DNA of 43,492 nucleotides from an uncultured Bacteroidales bacterium (GCA_900316235.1 ONCC01000018.1:1-43492); one strand, 5' to 3'. Positions 6,649 to 15,465 are shown, counted from the stretch's first letter. The notes: generated from the letters alone by a model not told the origin. Numbers and translations: made by a program.

Positions 6649-7833
6649 ATGGCTAATATACAGAAGAGGACCGAATTGCAATATGATATGCTACGGTCGG
6701 TGGTGGACACCATCAAGGCCGCCATACTGCAGAGCCAGGCTCGGGCGGCACAACTCGTCACCCAAGAGCAACTGGGGCTATATTATGGTATTGGCCGTTA
6801 TGTTTCGGAACACTCGCGGAAAGGCTATTGGGGTACCGGCGCGATAGAGAACATAAGCACGATGCTGAAGTCCGAATTGCCCGGTTTGAAAGGCTTCTCG
6901 GCAGAGAACATCAAGCTGATGCGCCGTTTTTACGAAGCTTGGAAAGACATCGAGGTCAATTCGGTAGCCGCGACTACCGAAATTTCAGAAAATGGTCAGC
7001 ATCAGCAGATTGCAAATTCGGTAGTCGAGACTACCGAATTGCAGCCAGCGGAATCAGAAACCATCCACCAACTGCAACTCACCAACGACGAGGCCTTTCC
7101 CGTAAGCGCCTTCTTAAACATCTCCTTCACTCATCATGTCACCATCTTCCGTAATGTCAAAAACTACGAGGAACGCAAATACTATATCCAGCAGGCTTAC
7201 CAGCAGCGGCTGACGGTCGATGATTTGGAGCGTCTAATTAAGTCGGATGCATACAAACATCAGAAAACCCTTCCTAACAACTTCCTTCAAACCATACCCG
7301 ACAAACAGATGGCGCTGCGTATGTTGAAGATGTTCAAAGACTCCTATTTGCTGGATTACATCAATGTGGAGGATATTGATGTATCTGACCCAGAGGATGT
7401 GGACGAGAGCGTGATTGAGAGCAAGATTGTGATGAACATCAAGAACTTCATTATGACCTTTGGCAAATCGTTCACCTACAAGGGGCATCAGGTTCATTAC
7501 GACAAATTGGGGCACGACCATTGGATTGACCTGTTGTTCTTCAACAGGGAATTGCAATCGTTGGTGGTTGTGGAATTGAAGAAAGGCCAGTTCAAACCCT
7601 CTTATCTAGGTCAGTTGGCTGCCTACCTGCGCATTCTTGACGACGACGAGAGGCTTCCCGGCGAGAACCCATCGGTAGGCATCATACTCTGCAAGAAAGC
7701 TGATAAGGCATATGTGGAGTATGTGTTGCAGGACTACCGCAAACCCATGGGCGTAGCCACCTACAGGCAGATGCAGGACCGCCTCCGAGAGCTGTTGCCA
7801 CCCGAAAAAGAAATACTGAAACTAATCCCGTAG
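6649..7833 (+). CDS. YhcG-family (DUF1016) PD-(D/E)xK nuclease-domain protein
   Basis: 394 residues. An N-terminal DUF1016 helical region is at about 10-105 (LGLYYGIGRYVSEHSRKGYWG, LKGFSAENIKLMRRFYEAW). Then comes a polar linker (about 106-145). The C-terminal DUF1016 nuclease-like domain (about 155-385) has FLQTIP, HDHWIDLLFF and VVVELKKGQFKPSYLGQL, which fit the D...ExK core of PD-(D/E)xK enzymes near residues 290-310. YhcG proteins are predicted endonucleases often found beside restriction-modification genes, as here. The linker is encoded by two DNA palindromes (6958-7040). It has its own promoter; no partner gene is close enough to be certain of co-transcription. Confidence 0.92.
   Translation: MANIQKRTELQYDMLRSVVDTIKAAILQSQARAAQLVTQEQLGLYYGIGRYVSEHSRKGYWGTGAIENISTMLKSELPGLKGFSAENIKLMRRFYEAWKDIEVNSVAATTEISENGQHQQIANSVVETTELQPAESETIHQLQLTNDEAFPVSAFLNISFTHHVTIFRNVKNYEERKYYIQQAYQQRLTVDDLERLIKSDAYKHQKTLPNNFLQTIPDKQMALRMLKMFKDSYLLDYINVEDIDVSDPEDVDESVIESKIVMNIKNFIMTFGKSFTYKGHQVHYDKLGHDHWIDLLFFNRELQSLVVVELKKGQFKPSYLGQLAAYLRILDDDERLPGENPSVGIILCKKADKAYVEYVLQDYRKPMGVATYRQMQDRLRELLPPEKEILKLIP
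6958..7040. repeat. Two palindromes inside the YhcG-like coding sequence
   Basis: AATTCGGTAG and CTACCGAA arms occur twice: imperfectly at 6958-6983, and as a perfect 12-bp arm palindrome with a 2-base centre at 7015-7040. Both are translated in frame into similar peptides (NSVAATTEI, NSVVETTEL) within the interdomain linker. They look like a small repeat that duplicated or inserted at a tolerant site. Confidence 0.85.
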
Positions 7834-7857
7834 GTGGACGATAAAAAGTGACAATCG

Positions 7858-7865
7858 TATTTTTG
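7858..7865 (+). promoter_or_regulatory. Promoter -7 box upstream of the helicase-methylase genes
   Basis: TATTTTTG then CAAC, 25 bases after the YhcG-like stop. The distance to the helicase start at 8193 gives a leader of roughly 320 bases, which contains the long inverted repeat at 8005-8122. Confidence 0.6.
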
Positions 7866-8004
7866 CAACTCGAAAAAACAATAATAAGAATGTGTGAATG
7901 TGTGAGTGCGTTAGTATTAATAAATAGAATAATTAAAACGAAATAATTATAGAGAAATAAAGGAACGATAAAGACATAATTTAGAAGCGTTTTTGCTTTT
8001 CTTA

Positions 8005-8122
8005 GTATACCCGAAATCGCCAAATTTCTAAATGTACTACACGGGAAAGTGGAAAGCGCTCGCGGTGTTATCCGTGGGGCTTTTCCGTTTGTAGTACAGG
8101 TTTTGGCGAACCTCGGGTATAG
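8005..8122. repeat. Long interrupted inverted repeat in the helicase leader
   Basis: TATACCCGA, TCGCCAAA and TGTACTAC at 8006-8040 recur in reverse complement as GTAGTACA, TTTTGGCGAA and TCGGGTATA at 8091-8121, with further pairing inside (GGAAAG with CTTTTCC). The arms are about 35-45 bases with mismatches. As RNA this would be a large stem-loop 70 bases before the start codon. As DNA it could be a small palindromic element. No protein is seen in the interval 7834-8192. Confidence 0.6.
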
Positions 8123-8192
8123 ACAGAAAAAGATTTCTGCGGATAGCTTTTTTATACTCAAGGAAGGCGAAGCGCCATAAACGCTGAGCCTT

Positions 8193-11100
8193 ATGAGCAC
8201 CAAGTTTTTCAATAATATCGAGACGACGCTGATGGACAAGTTCCACGGCATCGCCACCAATATGGCCAACTTCGACATCTTCCACGCCGTTGTTGGCTAT
8301 TTTCGTTCCAGCGGCTACTTCAAGTTGCGCAAAGAATTGGATCACGTCCAAGAGATTCGCATCCTTGTCGGCATCAATATCGACAATATCTTCCGTCAGT
8401 CACAAGCGGCTGGCAAACTCTTTTTCGGTGACAAAGAGGTGAGTTTGGAGCAATATTGCGAGGATTTCCTCAACGATGTCTATCAGTCGGAATACTCATC
8501 GGAAGTGGATGAAGGCATCCGACAGTTCTGCACCGATGTGTCGGAAGGTCGCCTGCAACTTCGCATCCACCCCACTAAAGACCTCCACGCAAAGTTCTAT
8601 CTCTGTCTGCCGCAAAATCACAGCGAACACAGCGACGGTTGGGTCATCATGGGCAGCAGCAACCTCAGCGCACAAGGACTCGGCACCACCGAGCCACCCC
8701 GCTACGAGCTCAATGTGGCCATGAAGGATTACGACGATGTGCATTACTGTGAGGAACAGTTCCAAGAGCTTTGGAACGATGCCATTCCGGTAACGCTGGA
8801 CGATGTGAACCAAATCGTGGGGAAGACCCATCTGGCTCCCGAAGAACATCAGCCGACTCCCTACGAGCTTTATATGCGGATGCTTATCGACCATTTCGGC
8901 AACCAGGTAGAAGACGATTTCATTCCGCAACTCCCCGACAATTACGACAACCTTACCTACCAGCGCGATGCTGTGGTGCAGGGTTACGATATTATGATGC
9001 AGCACGGTGGATGTTTCATTGCCGATGTGGTGGGTTTGGGCAAAACGGTGGTGGCCGCTATGATTGCCCAGCGGTTCATCGCCGCCAATGGCGACAACAC
9101 CCGCATCCTCGTCATCTTCCCTCCTGCGGTGAAAAGTAACTGGGAGGAAACATTCAGAGATTTTGGCATCAAGAACAAGTACAGTCGTTTTATCACCAAC
9201 GGAAGCCTTGATAAAATCATCGATGGTGACGGTTACGATGAAAAGGAATACTACGACCTTATCATTGTTGATGAGGCCCATAACTTTCGTCACGACAGCA
9301 ACGGCAACTACGACCTGTTGCAACGCATCTGCAAATCGGCTCGTCTCAACAAGGGCAATGTGAAGGGAGGCAAACGTGTGCTACTGCTTTCGGCAACTCC
9401 GCTCAACAACACCCCTGAGGATATCAAGAACCAGCTGCTGCTGTTCCAAGATACCGCCCGCTGCACACTTGATGGTATTGGAAACATAGCCGACACCTTC
9501 GCCCCATGGATAAAGGAGTTCAAGAGCCTCATGTCGCAACGTCGTACCTTGAGTGCCGAACACCTTACCAGTCGAATCGATGCCATCAACCAGGAGTTAC
9601 GTCACAAGGTATTGGAGAAGGTGATGGTGCGCCGCACACGAAGCAATATTCAGCACGAACCCCGTTATGCCAATGAGATTCATTTCCCGCAGTTGCTCGA
9701 CCCCACCGACCGCACCTACCAGATGTCGCCCGATGTGCTGATGCTCTTCGTCGACACCTATAAGAAACTGGTTGATACTCCCACCGCCAATCTGAAAGAA
9801 GAGAATCCCGATATGTTCGACGGCAGCGGCTTGCATTATGCCCGTTACCGTGCTGTGGAGTATTGCCCCTCATACAAAGTGCCCTCTGGACGAAAAGCCA
9901 AACAGGTGGCCGACTCGCTGGCATCCATCTACCAAACCCACATGGTCAAACGTCTGGAGAGTAGTTTCGATGCCTTCCGTCGCTCGTTGCACACCCTTCT
10001 CGATGCCACCGAGGGTATGATAAAGATGTTCGAGGAGGACAAGGTTATCATTGCCCCCGAACTGAACGTGAAGAAATTGCAAGCCGATGGGTTGGAGTTG
10101 GACGAGATTATCGAGATAGCCATTGGCAAGGGTTTCGACCAAAACGAGATTACCTTCCGTGCTGCCGACTTCAAGCCCGATTTTCTGCCTATGCTTAGGT
10201 ACGATGCTGATGTGCTGAAGAAACTGTGCAAACGGTGGGAGGCGGTCAAATCCGACCCCAAGTTGGATCTCTTCGTCGATATGCTGCAGGACGAGCTTTT
10301 TGACAAGAAAAAGAATCTGGAAGGCAAGTTGGTAGTGTTTAGCGAAAGTGTGGATACCGTCAACTATCTGGAGAAAAACTTGAAAGAGCGTCTGCATCGT
10401 AACGATATCCTCGCGGTGTGTGCCAAAAACCGCAACCGCCTGCGTGACACGATACGTGCCAATTTCGATGCCAAATACAAAGAAGAATGGCGCAACGACT
10501 ACAACATCATCATCACCTCCGACGTGTTGGCTGAAGGTGTCAACCTGCATCGCGCAAATATCATCGTCAACTACGACAGCCCTTGGAACGCCACCCGTCT
10601 GATGCAACGCATAGGTCGTGTGAACCGTATCGGTTCCACAGCCGATGCCATCTACAACTATATGTTCTACCCGTCAGATCCTGGTGACGCCATCATCAGT
10701 CTCAAGAAGAATTCCCTTATCAAGCTGCAGAGTTTCCATTCCGCCCTCGGTGAGGACACCAAGATTTACTCGCACGAAGAGATGGTGCATGAGTTCAAAC
10801 TCTTCAATGCCGATGTGCGCGACGAAACCGACCGCAGTTTGGAACTGCTGCGCGAAGTGCGTCACCTTCACGACATTGACCCCACCCGCTACCGCCACAT
10901 CAAGCAACTTCCTCCCAAGAGCCGCTGCGCCCGCCAAAGTACGCAGACATCCCCCTCGGCACAGACGATTTCTTATCTAGCTTCACCCCTAAAGAAAGCC
11001 TTCTATCTCGTTGGTGCCGACATCAGGGAACTATCCTTCCTTGAGGCAGCCGACATCTTCTATGCTAAACCCGACGAGAAAGCAGTTCCTTTCGGTGAAT

Positions 11101-11501
11101 GTGAGCAACTTCATTACGAGCAGGTACAGACAGCGTTGAAACAATACACCCTCGACCAGCAGAAAGAGCATCAGGAGGATAAACCCAAGATTGGCAGCAA
11201 AGACAACGATGCAAAGAAGGCTGCCGCTTTCCTGCGTGAGGTGCGTCCGATGCTGGACGACGAAGGTCGTCGTACTGCCGACCGACTGAAACAGCTGGTG
11301 GAGCGTGGCACCTACAACCAGTTGGCTGATGCGCTTATCCGAATTTCGAAAAAACAGAAGAAGGAGCCTGCTCCTCTCGTCAAGATTGTGGAGCAACTCG
11401 AAGAGCTGGACAATCGCTACAGCCAGCCGCAGATTTCGACCTTCACCAAGCAGGTGGCGCTCACCAGTGCAGATATTATTCTTTCCGAAACCTTCAAATA
11501 A
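8193..11501 (+). CDS. PLD-like nuclease / SNF2-type helicase fusion
   Basis: 1102 residues. The N-terminal ~250 residues contain a phospholipase D-like motif near residue 132 (HAKFY, then WVIMGSSNLSAQGL). A superfamily 2 SNF2-like helicase follows: Q-type LTYQRDAV near 253, Walker A DVVGLGKTVVAAM near 276, DEAH box IIVDEAHNFRH near 355, SATPLNN near 398, and motifs V-VI SDVLAEGVNLHRA and RLMQRIGRVNRIG near 775-810. The C-terminal ~250 residues are unassigned. It would translocate on DNA and may cut it. It forms an operon with the methylase 9 bases downstream. The pairing recalls DISARM and other helicase-methylase defence loci, but I cannot match it to a named type. Start chosen at the first good ATG. 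Confidence 0.92.
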   Translation: MSTKFFNNIETTLMDKFHGIATNMANFDIFHAVVGYFRSSGYFKLRKELDHVQEIRILVGINIDNIFRQSQAAGKLFFGDKEVSLEQYCEDFLNDVYQSEYSSEVDEGIRQFCTDVSEGRLQLRIHPTKDLHAKFYLCLPQNHSEHSDGWVIMGSSNLSAQGLGTTEPPRYELNVAMKDYDDVHYCEEQFQELWNDAIPVTLDDVNQIVGKTHLAPEEHQPTPYELYMRMLIDHFGNQVEDDFIPQLPDNYDNLTYQRDAVVQGYDIMMQHGGCFIADVVGLGKTVVAAMIAQRFIAANGDNTRILVIFPPAVKSNWEETFRDFGIKNKYSRFITNGSLDKIIDGDGYDEKEYYDLIIVDEAHNFRHDSNGNYDLLQRICKSARLNKGNVKGGKRVLLLSATPLNNTPEDIKNQLLLFQDTARCTLDGIGNIADTFAPWIKEFKSLMSQRRTLSAEHLTSRIDAINQELRHKVLEKVMVRRTRSNIQHEPRYANEIHFPQLLDPTDRTYQMSPDVLMLFVDTYKKLVDTPTANLKEENPDMFDGSGLHYARYRAVEYCPSYKVPSGRKAKQVADSLASIYQTHMVKRLESSFDAFRRSLHTLLDATEGMIKMFEEDKVIIAPELNVKKLQADGLELDEIIEIAIGKGFDQNEITFRAADFKPDFLPMLRYDADVLKKLCKRWEAVKSDPKLDLFVDMLQDELFDKKKNLEGKLVVFSESVDTVNYLEKNLKERLHRNDILAVCAKNRNRLRDTIRANFDAKYKEEWRNDYNIIITSDVLAEGVNLHRANIIVNYDSPWNATRLMQRIGRVNRIGSTADAIYNYMFYPSDPGDAIISLKKNSLIKLQSFHSALGEDTKIYSHEEMVHEFKLFNADVRDETDRSLELLREVRHLHDIDPTRYRHIKQLPPKSRCARQSTQTSPSAQTISYLASPLKKAFYLVGADIRELSFLEAADIFYAKPDEKAVPFGECEQLHYEQVQTALKQYTLDQQKEHQEDKPKIGSKDNDAKKAAAFLREVRPMLDDEGRRTADRLKQLVERGTYNQLADALIRISKKQKKEPAPLVKIVEQLEELDNRYSQPQISTFTKQVALTSADIILSETFK

Positions 11502-11510
11502 GTCAACAAT

Positions 11511-14500
11511 ATGAATCCCGAAACCCTCCGCAAGATATTTCAATCGTCGTTCGACTACAAAACCTATAGCCAAGAGATTGTCCATCGTGTTTTCGGTTGC
11601 AACGATGTGGCTTCACGTCCGGAGTTGCTCGACACCAATGCCGAAGGCGACAAAAGCCATTTCATCGGTCAGATGGAGGACATCGATGGCCGTCTGCTCG
11701 GTTTCTTCTACACCCGTGTGGCCGATGGTGGCGATGTGCGTCGTAAACGCGTGGGACTTCGCAAATTGATTAGCCCTTATCTGAAATACGATGTCGACGG
11801 TGCTATTGCCATCTTCGACGATGGACACCATTGGCGACTGTCCTATATCTGCGACCTCAAGGAGGGTAACACTTCGGCCAAACGATTCTCCTACATTATG
11901 GGGGATGAGAAGGGCCAATACAAAACACCCCTTGAGCGACTGGAGAGGGTGGCCGAAATGAAAGGTCGCTACAAACTTTCCGACCTCCGTGAGGCCTTCT
12001 CGGTCGATGCCCTCAGCAAGGAGTTCTTCAACGAATACCACGACCATTACGACATTATCGTCGACGAGCTGAAACGGCAAGGTTTTGAGGGTGCCACCAT
12101 CCACGACTATGTGAAGAAGATGATGGGTCGTATCGTCTTCCTGCACTTTCTACAAAAGAAACGCTGGCTGGACAATAACCCTGCATTTCTGCGCGACCTA
12201 TTCTTCTTCAGCCCTCACCAATCCGACTTCCTAGAACAGGTGTTGGAGCCCCTATTCTTTGGCATCTTCAACACCGAAAGCGACCAGCGAGAGAATCTGT
12301 TTACCAATGAGCATTGGGATAAAGGCTTGTTGAAACAATGGGTGAAATTACCCTACTTGAACGGAGGCTTGTTCGAGAAAGACGAAGTGGATAAACAGAA
12401 GATTAAGTTACCAGCTTCGCTCTTTGAGGATTTGTTCTCCTTTATGGCATCCTACAACTTCACCGTCGACGAGAACGACCCCGATGATGCTGAGATTGGT
12501 GTTGACCCTGAGATGCTGGGCAAAATCTTCGAGTCGCTGCTGGAGGACAACAAGGCCAAAGGCGCCTTCTATACCCCAAAGGAGATTGTGCGCTATATGT
12601 GTAAAGAGAGCCTGATTGCCTACCTGTCGTCGCAAATAGGAAAATCTCAATCAGAACGAAAAGAACAAAAAGATGATTCTGATAGTTCTGATGGTTCTGG
12701 TTGCGATAAATTCATTCGTGCATTTGTCGAGAGCCACGAGATGCAACCTGCCCTAGAACCATACAGAGACATTATAGATAGGGCATTGCGAGAGGTAAAG
12801 ATCTGTGACCCTGCTATCGGTAGTGGAGCCTTCCCGATGGGATTGTTGAACGAATTGTGGCGTTGCCGCGAAGCACTCTGCGACAGCAGCACCCCCTCTA
12901 AGTTAGAGGGGGTGTCCGAAGGACGGGGGCGTGTGTCTTCCCGCGTTGACTTGAAGAAAGAAATCATTGAGAATAACATTTACGGAGTAGACATCGAAAA
13001 AGGTGCCATCGACATTGCTCGTCTCCGTTTTTGGCTCTCCATCGTTGTTGATGCAGACACTCCCGAACCCTTACCTAACTTCGACTACAAGTTTATGCAG
13101 GGGAATAGTCTTATTGAGGGTTATAATGGTTTTGACCTAAGTCGCATTTCGAACCGACTTCCGGGCGGACAAAGCAAGTCGATACAATTGGTACTTGGTC
13201 TTGATAGCGACTTGAGCAGAAAGAATCTTCAGCGTCTTATGCGTGATTATTTCTCTGTCACAGATCATAAGCGGAAGGCTAGTATGCGACAAGCTATCAA
13301 CGATGAAGTTAAACATCTAATAAGCGACAGTATCGGTGGTACACCAGCTGCGATGGCTAACCTTGAAAAACTTGATTGTTCATCCACTAAAGACTTTTTC
13401 CTTTGGCATACTTGGTTTAAAGACATTTTCGACAAAGGCGGTTTTGATATTGTTATTGGTAATCCTCCATACATACAACTGCAAGCCGATGGTGGGAAAT
13501 TGGGTGAATTATATAAGGATTGGGGATTCTATACATTTGCACGTACTGGTGACATATACAGCTTATTTTATGAACAAGGATGGAATATTCTTGCAAAAGG
13601 AGGCCACCTCTGCTATATCACATCAAATAAATGGATGCGTGCAGGATATGGAGAAAAGACTCGTGAATTTTTCACAACAAGGACAAATCCCATACTTTTG
13701 GTCGACCTTGGCGCTAATGTTTTTGAAAATGCAACTGTAGACACAAACATTCTGCTTTTTTCAAAGGCATCGAATCAAAAGGAAACATTGAGCGTTACTT
13801 TTACCGAAGATAGCTTAGAAAATTTGAGCGATTTCGTGCAGCAACAGGGATGTGTCTGCTCATTTTCAGGTAATGATAGCTGGGTAATACTTTCTCCCAT
13901 TGAACAGAGCATTAAAAGAAAGATAGAATCTGTTGGTGTTCCCTTGAAAGATTGGGATATACAGATAAACTATGGCATAAAGACAGGCTTCAACGATGCA
14001 TTTATCATAACCACCGAGAAGCGTGAAGAGATACTTGCCGCTTGTCGAGATGAAGATGAAAAAACTCGCACGGCTGAACTAATACGACCGATTTTGCGTG
14101 GCCGCGATATTAAACGTTATGGTTATGATTGGGCAGGATTATGGCTTATTGCCACCTTCCCCGCCAGACATTATGATATAGAGAAGTACCCTGCTGTAAA
14201 GGAATATTTGCTTTCCATCGGTATTGAAAAATTGGAACAAACAGGTAAAACACATATAGTAAACGGAGAAACAATCAAGGCTCGCAAAAAGACTAATAAT
14301 AAGTGGTTTGAGACACAAGATAGCATAAGCTATTGGGACGATTTTTATAAGCCAAAACTAATGTATGCTGATATTACACAGAAACTAAACTTTTGTTACT
14401 GTGAAGAGGTAATGTTTTGTAACAACACAACATATTTTATGACAGCAACAGACAGTTCTCTGCTCCCTCAAATAATGAAATATTTGAATTCTCCTTTAAT

Positions 14501-14663
14501 GGATTGGTACTATAGAACCATTTCTGTGCAATTGGGAGAAAGGGCGGTGAGAATGTTCTCTATATATGTCCTCAAAATACCCATTCCCAAAGAGCTTTCT
14601 GATAATATATATGAAGCGTATCATTTATCGAAAGAGGAAGTGGCCTTTATTGAGCATCAATGA
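11511..14663 (+). CDS. Eco57I-type adenine methylase with invertible C-terminal specificity region
   Basis: 1050 residues. The methyltransferase core has motif I DPAIGSGAFPMGLLNEL near 433, the GVDIEKGAIDIARLRFWLS block near 496, and motif IV IGNPPYIQL near 647, as in N6-adenine methylases of the Eco57I/PglX class. The N-terminal ~330 residues (RKIFQSSFDY..., HFLQKKRWL) resemble those of large BREX/type IIG-like methylases. Residues ~772-1050 are the target-recognition region (SDFVQQQG..., LIRPILRGRDIKRYGYDW, ending EVAFIEHQ). This region has a second, divergent version on the opposite strand (14647-15465) bounded by a 25-bp inverted repeat, so it can be swapped. From about 13430 the DNA is visibly richer in A and T than the upstream half. 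A palindromic repeat is inserted in frame at 12890. Confidence 0.93.
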   Translation: MNPETLRKIFQSSFDYKTYSQEIVHRVFGCNDVASRPELLDTNAEGDKSHFIGQMEDIDGRLLGFFYTRVADGGDVRRKRVGLRKLISPYLKYDVDGAIAIFDDGHHWRLSYICDLKEGNTSAKRFSYIMGDEKGQYKTPLERLERVAEMKGRYKLSDLREAFSVDALSKEFFNEYHDHYDIIVDELKRQGFEGATIHDYVKKMMGRIVFLHFLQKKRWLDNNPAFLRDLFFFSPHQSDFLEQVLEPLFFGIFNTESDQRENLFTNEHWDKGLLKQWVKLPYLNGGLFEKDEVDKQKIKLPASLFEDLFSFMASYNFTVDENDPDDAEIGVDPEMLGKIFESLLEDNKAKGAFYTPKEIVRYMCKESLIAYLSSQIGKSQSERKEQKDDSDSSDGSGCDKFIRAFVESHEMQPALEPYRDIIDRALREVKICDPAIGSGAFPMGLLNELWRCREALCDSSTPSKLEGVSEGRGRVSSRVDLKKEIIENNIYGVDIEKGAIDIARLRFWLSIVVDADTPEPLPNFDYKFMQGNSLIEGYNGFDLSRISNRLPGGQSKSIQLVLGLDSDLSRKNLQRLMRDYFSVTDHKRKASMRQAINDEVKHLISDSIGGTPAAMANLEKLDCSSTKDFFLWHTWFKDIFDKGGFDIVIGNPPYIQLQADGGKLGELYKDWGFYTFARTGDIYSLFYEQGWNILAKGGHLCYITSNKWMRAGYGEKTREFFTTRTNPILLVDLGANVFENATVDTNILLFSKASNQKETLSVTFTEDSLENLSDFVQQQGCVCSFSGNDSWVILSPIEQSIKRKIESVGVPLKDWDIQINYGIKTGFNDAFIITTEKREEILAACRDEDEKTRTAELIRPILRGRDIKRYGYDWAGLWLIATFPARHYDIEKYPAVKEYLLSIGIEKLEQTGKTHIVNGETIKARKKTNNKWFETQDSISYWDDFYKPKLMYADITQKLNFCYCEEVMFCNNTTYFMTATDSSLLPQIMKYLNSPLMDWYYRTISVQLGERAVRMFSIYVLKIPIPKELSDNIYEAYHLSKEEVAFIEHQ
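12890..12930 (+). repeat. REP-like palindrome inserted in frame in the methylase gene
   Basis: A perfect palindrome with 12-base arms (CACCCCCTCTAA / TTAGAGGGGGTG, one-base centre, 12890-12914) is followed by a GTCC-GAA-GGAC mini-hairpin and a G-rich tail. The unit reads like an intergenic REP element. It is translated as TPSKLEGVSEGRGR between motif I and the next methylase block, without breaking the frame. Confidence 0.8.
13825..13849 (+). repeat. Invertible segment boundary, copy 1
   Basis: Begins TGAGCGATTTCGTGCAGCAA and ends CAGGG, inside the methylase coding sequence (codons for SDFVQQQG). Identical in reverse complement to 15440-15464. Likely crossover site of the serine recombinase. 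Confidence 0.92.
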
Positions 14664-15465
14664 ATGCAATTTCCTGTGAAGATAAAGCATAGAATCTACT
14701 TAGGATGCTATCCACCTCGTCTTCTTTACATTGCAGATTACATTGATTTGGCATAGGGACTCGTATTTCCGCCATGAAATCAACACCTTTTCCTCCAGTA
14801 ACATTGGCAGAGGATAAAATAATGCGATTGAATATTTTGGAGTTGAGGTAGTTTAACAAATGCTGGAGATGTTTTCCTGTTATCATATATAGTTTGTTGT
14901 TTATCATCCAATCGGAAGGCACCATACATGCATCCATTTCTACCCCGATTTCTCTGTACACAATTTTTGGCTTAGATAAATCGTCCAAATAAGCGCAGTT
15001 ACGAAGGTTATATGGAGTATCTCCTTTATCGGCACGAGAGCTTATCTTATCCCAGTATTTGTCAAGGTGTTGCTTGACTGCAGGATAGTCATTTATATCA
15101 ATGCGAGGTATTCTCCCACGAACACCATTATGGGTATTAATAAGCCAGAGATTAGCCCAATCATACCCATACCTCTTGATGTCTCGGCCCCTAAGAATCG
15201 GTCGTATTAGTTCAGCCGTTCTCTTTCGCTCATCCTCTGTTTTGCAGTTACCCAGGATTTCGTCTCGCTTGGCTGTGTCAACAATAAAAGCTTCATTATA
15301 GCCAGTAAGTACACCTCTATAGATATTTATGTCCCAATCACGGAGTGGGGTACCAACAGCCTCGATTTTGCGTTTTATACTTTGTTCTATCGCTGACAAT
15401 ATTACCCAACTGTAATTTCCTGTGAACTGACAACGAGTCCCCTGTTGCTGCACGAAATCGCTCAT
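14647..15465 (-). CDS. Alternative (silent) target-recognition cassette of the methylase
   Basis: 272 codons, homologous along their whole length to methylase residues ~772-1050. SDFVQQQG, SWVILS-x-IEQSIKRKIE, RTAELIRPILRGRDIKRYGY and a final EIAFIDAQ are shared, while the centre (WLINTHNGVRGRI..., MDACMVPSDWMINNKLYMI) differs, as expected for a different DNA-target domain. It lacks any methylase core. After inversion it would be fused in frame to the methylase. Its ATG overlaps the recombinase stop (ATGA), so it could also be made as a separate polypeptide by translational coupling; which happens cannot be told from the sequence. It ends convergently with the methylase, overlapping by 17 bases. 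Confidence 0.9.
   Translation of the reverse strand: MSDFVQQQGTRCQFTGNYSWVILSAIEQSIKRKIEAVGTPLRDWDINIYRGVLTGYNEAFIVDTAKRDEILGNCKTEDERKRTAELIRPILRGRDIKRYGYDWANLWLINTHNGVRGRIPRIDINDYPAVKQHLDKYWDKISSRADKGDTPYNLRNCAYLDDLSKPKIVYREIGVEMDACMVPSDWMINNKLYMITGKHLQHLLNYLNSKIFNRIILSSANVTGGKGVDFMAEIRVPMPNQCNLQCKEDEVDSILSRFYALSSQEIAFIDAQ
15440..15464 (-). repeat. Invertible segment boundary, copy 2
   Basis: Exact reverse complement of 13825-13849. Its first three minus-strand bases are the TGA stop codon of the recombinase, so inversion would leave the recombinase reading frame complete in both orientations. Confidence 0.92.

Larger units (their letters stand above)
13825..15464. other. Predicted invertible specificity segment
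   Basis: The 1640-bp segment is bounded by perfect 25-bp inverted repeats (13825-13849 and 15440-15464). It contains the expressed 3' end of the methylase and a homologous but divergent 3' end in the reverse orientation, meeting tail to tail with a 17-bp overlap (14647-14663). The repeats sit at the same codon of both versions (SDFVQQQG), so inversion keeps the frame. The adjacent serine recombinase gene is the likely invertase. Confidence 0.9.

Noticed and set aside
8005..8122. Retron-type structured RNA
   Set aside because: A long inverted repeat is present, but no reverse transcriptase is encoded anywhere in the window.
8193..14663. Complete DISARM or BREX locus
   Set aside because: No DUF1998 protein, PglZ, BrxC or separate PLD gene is present; only the helicase and methylase are found.
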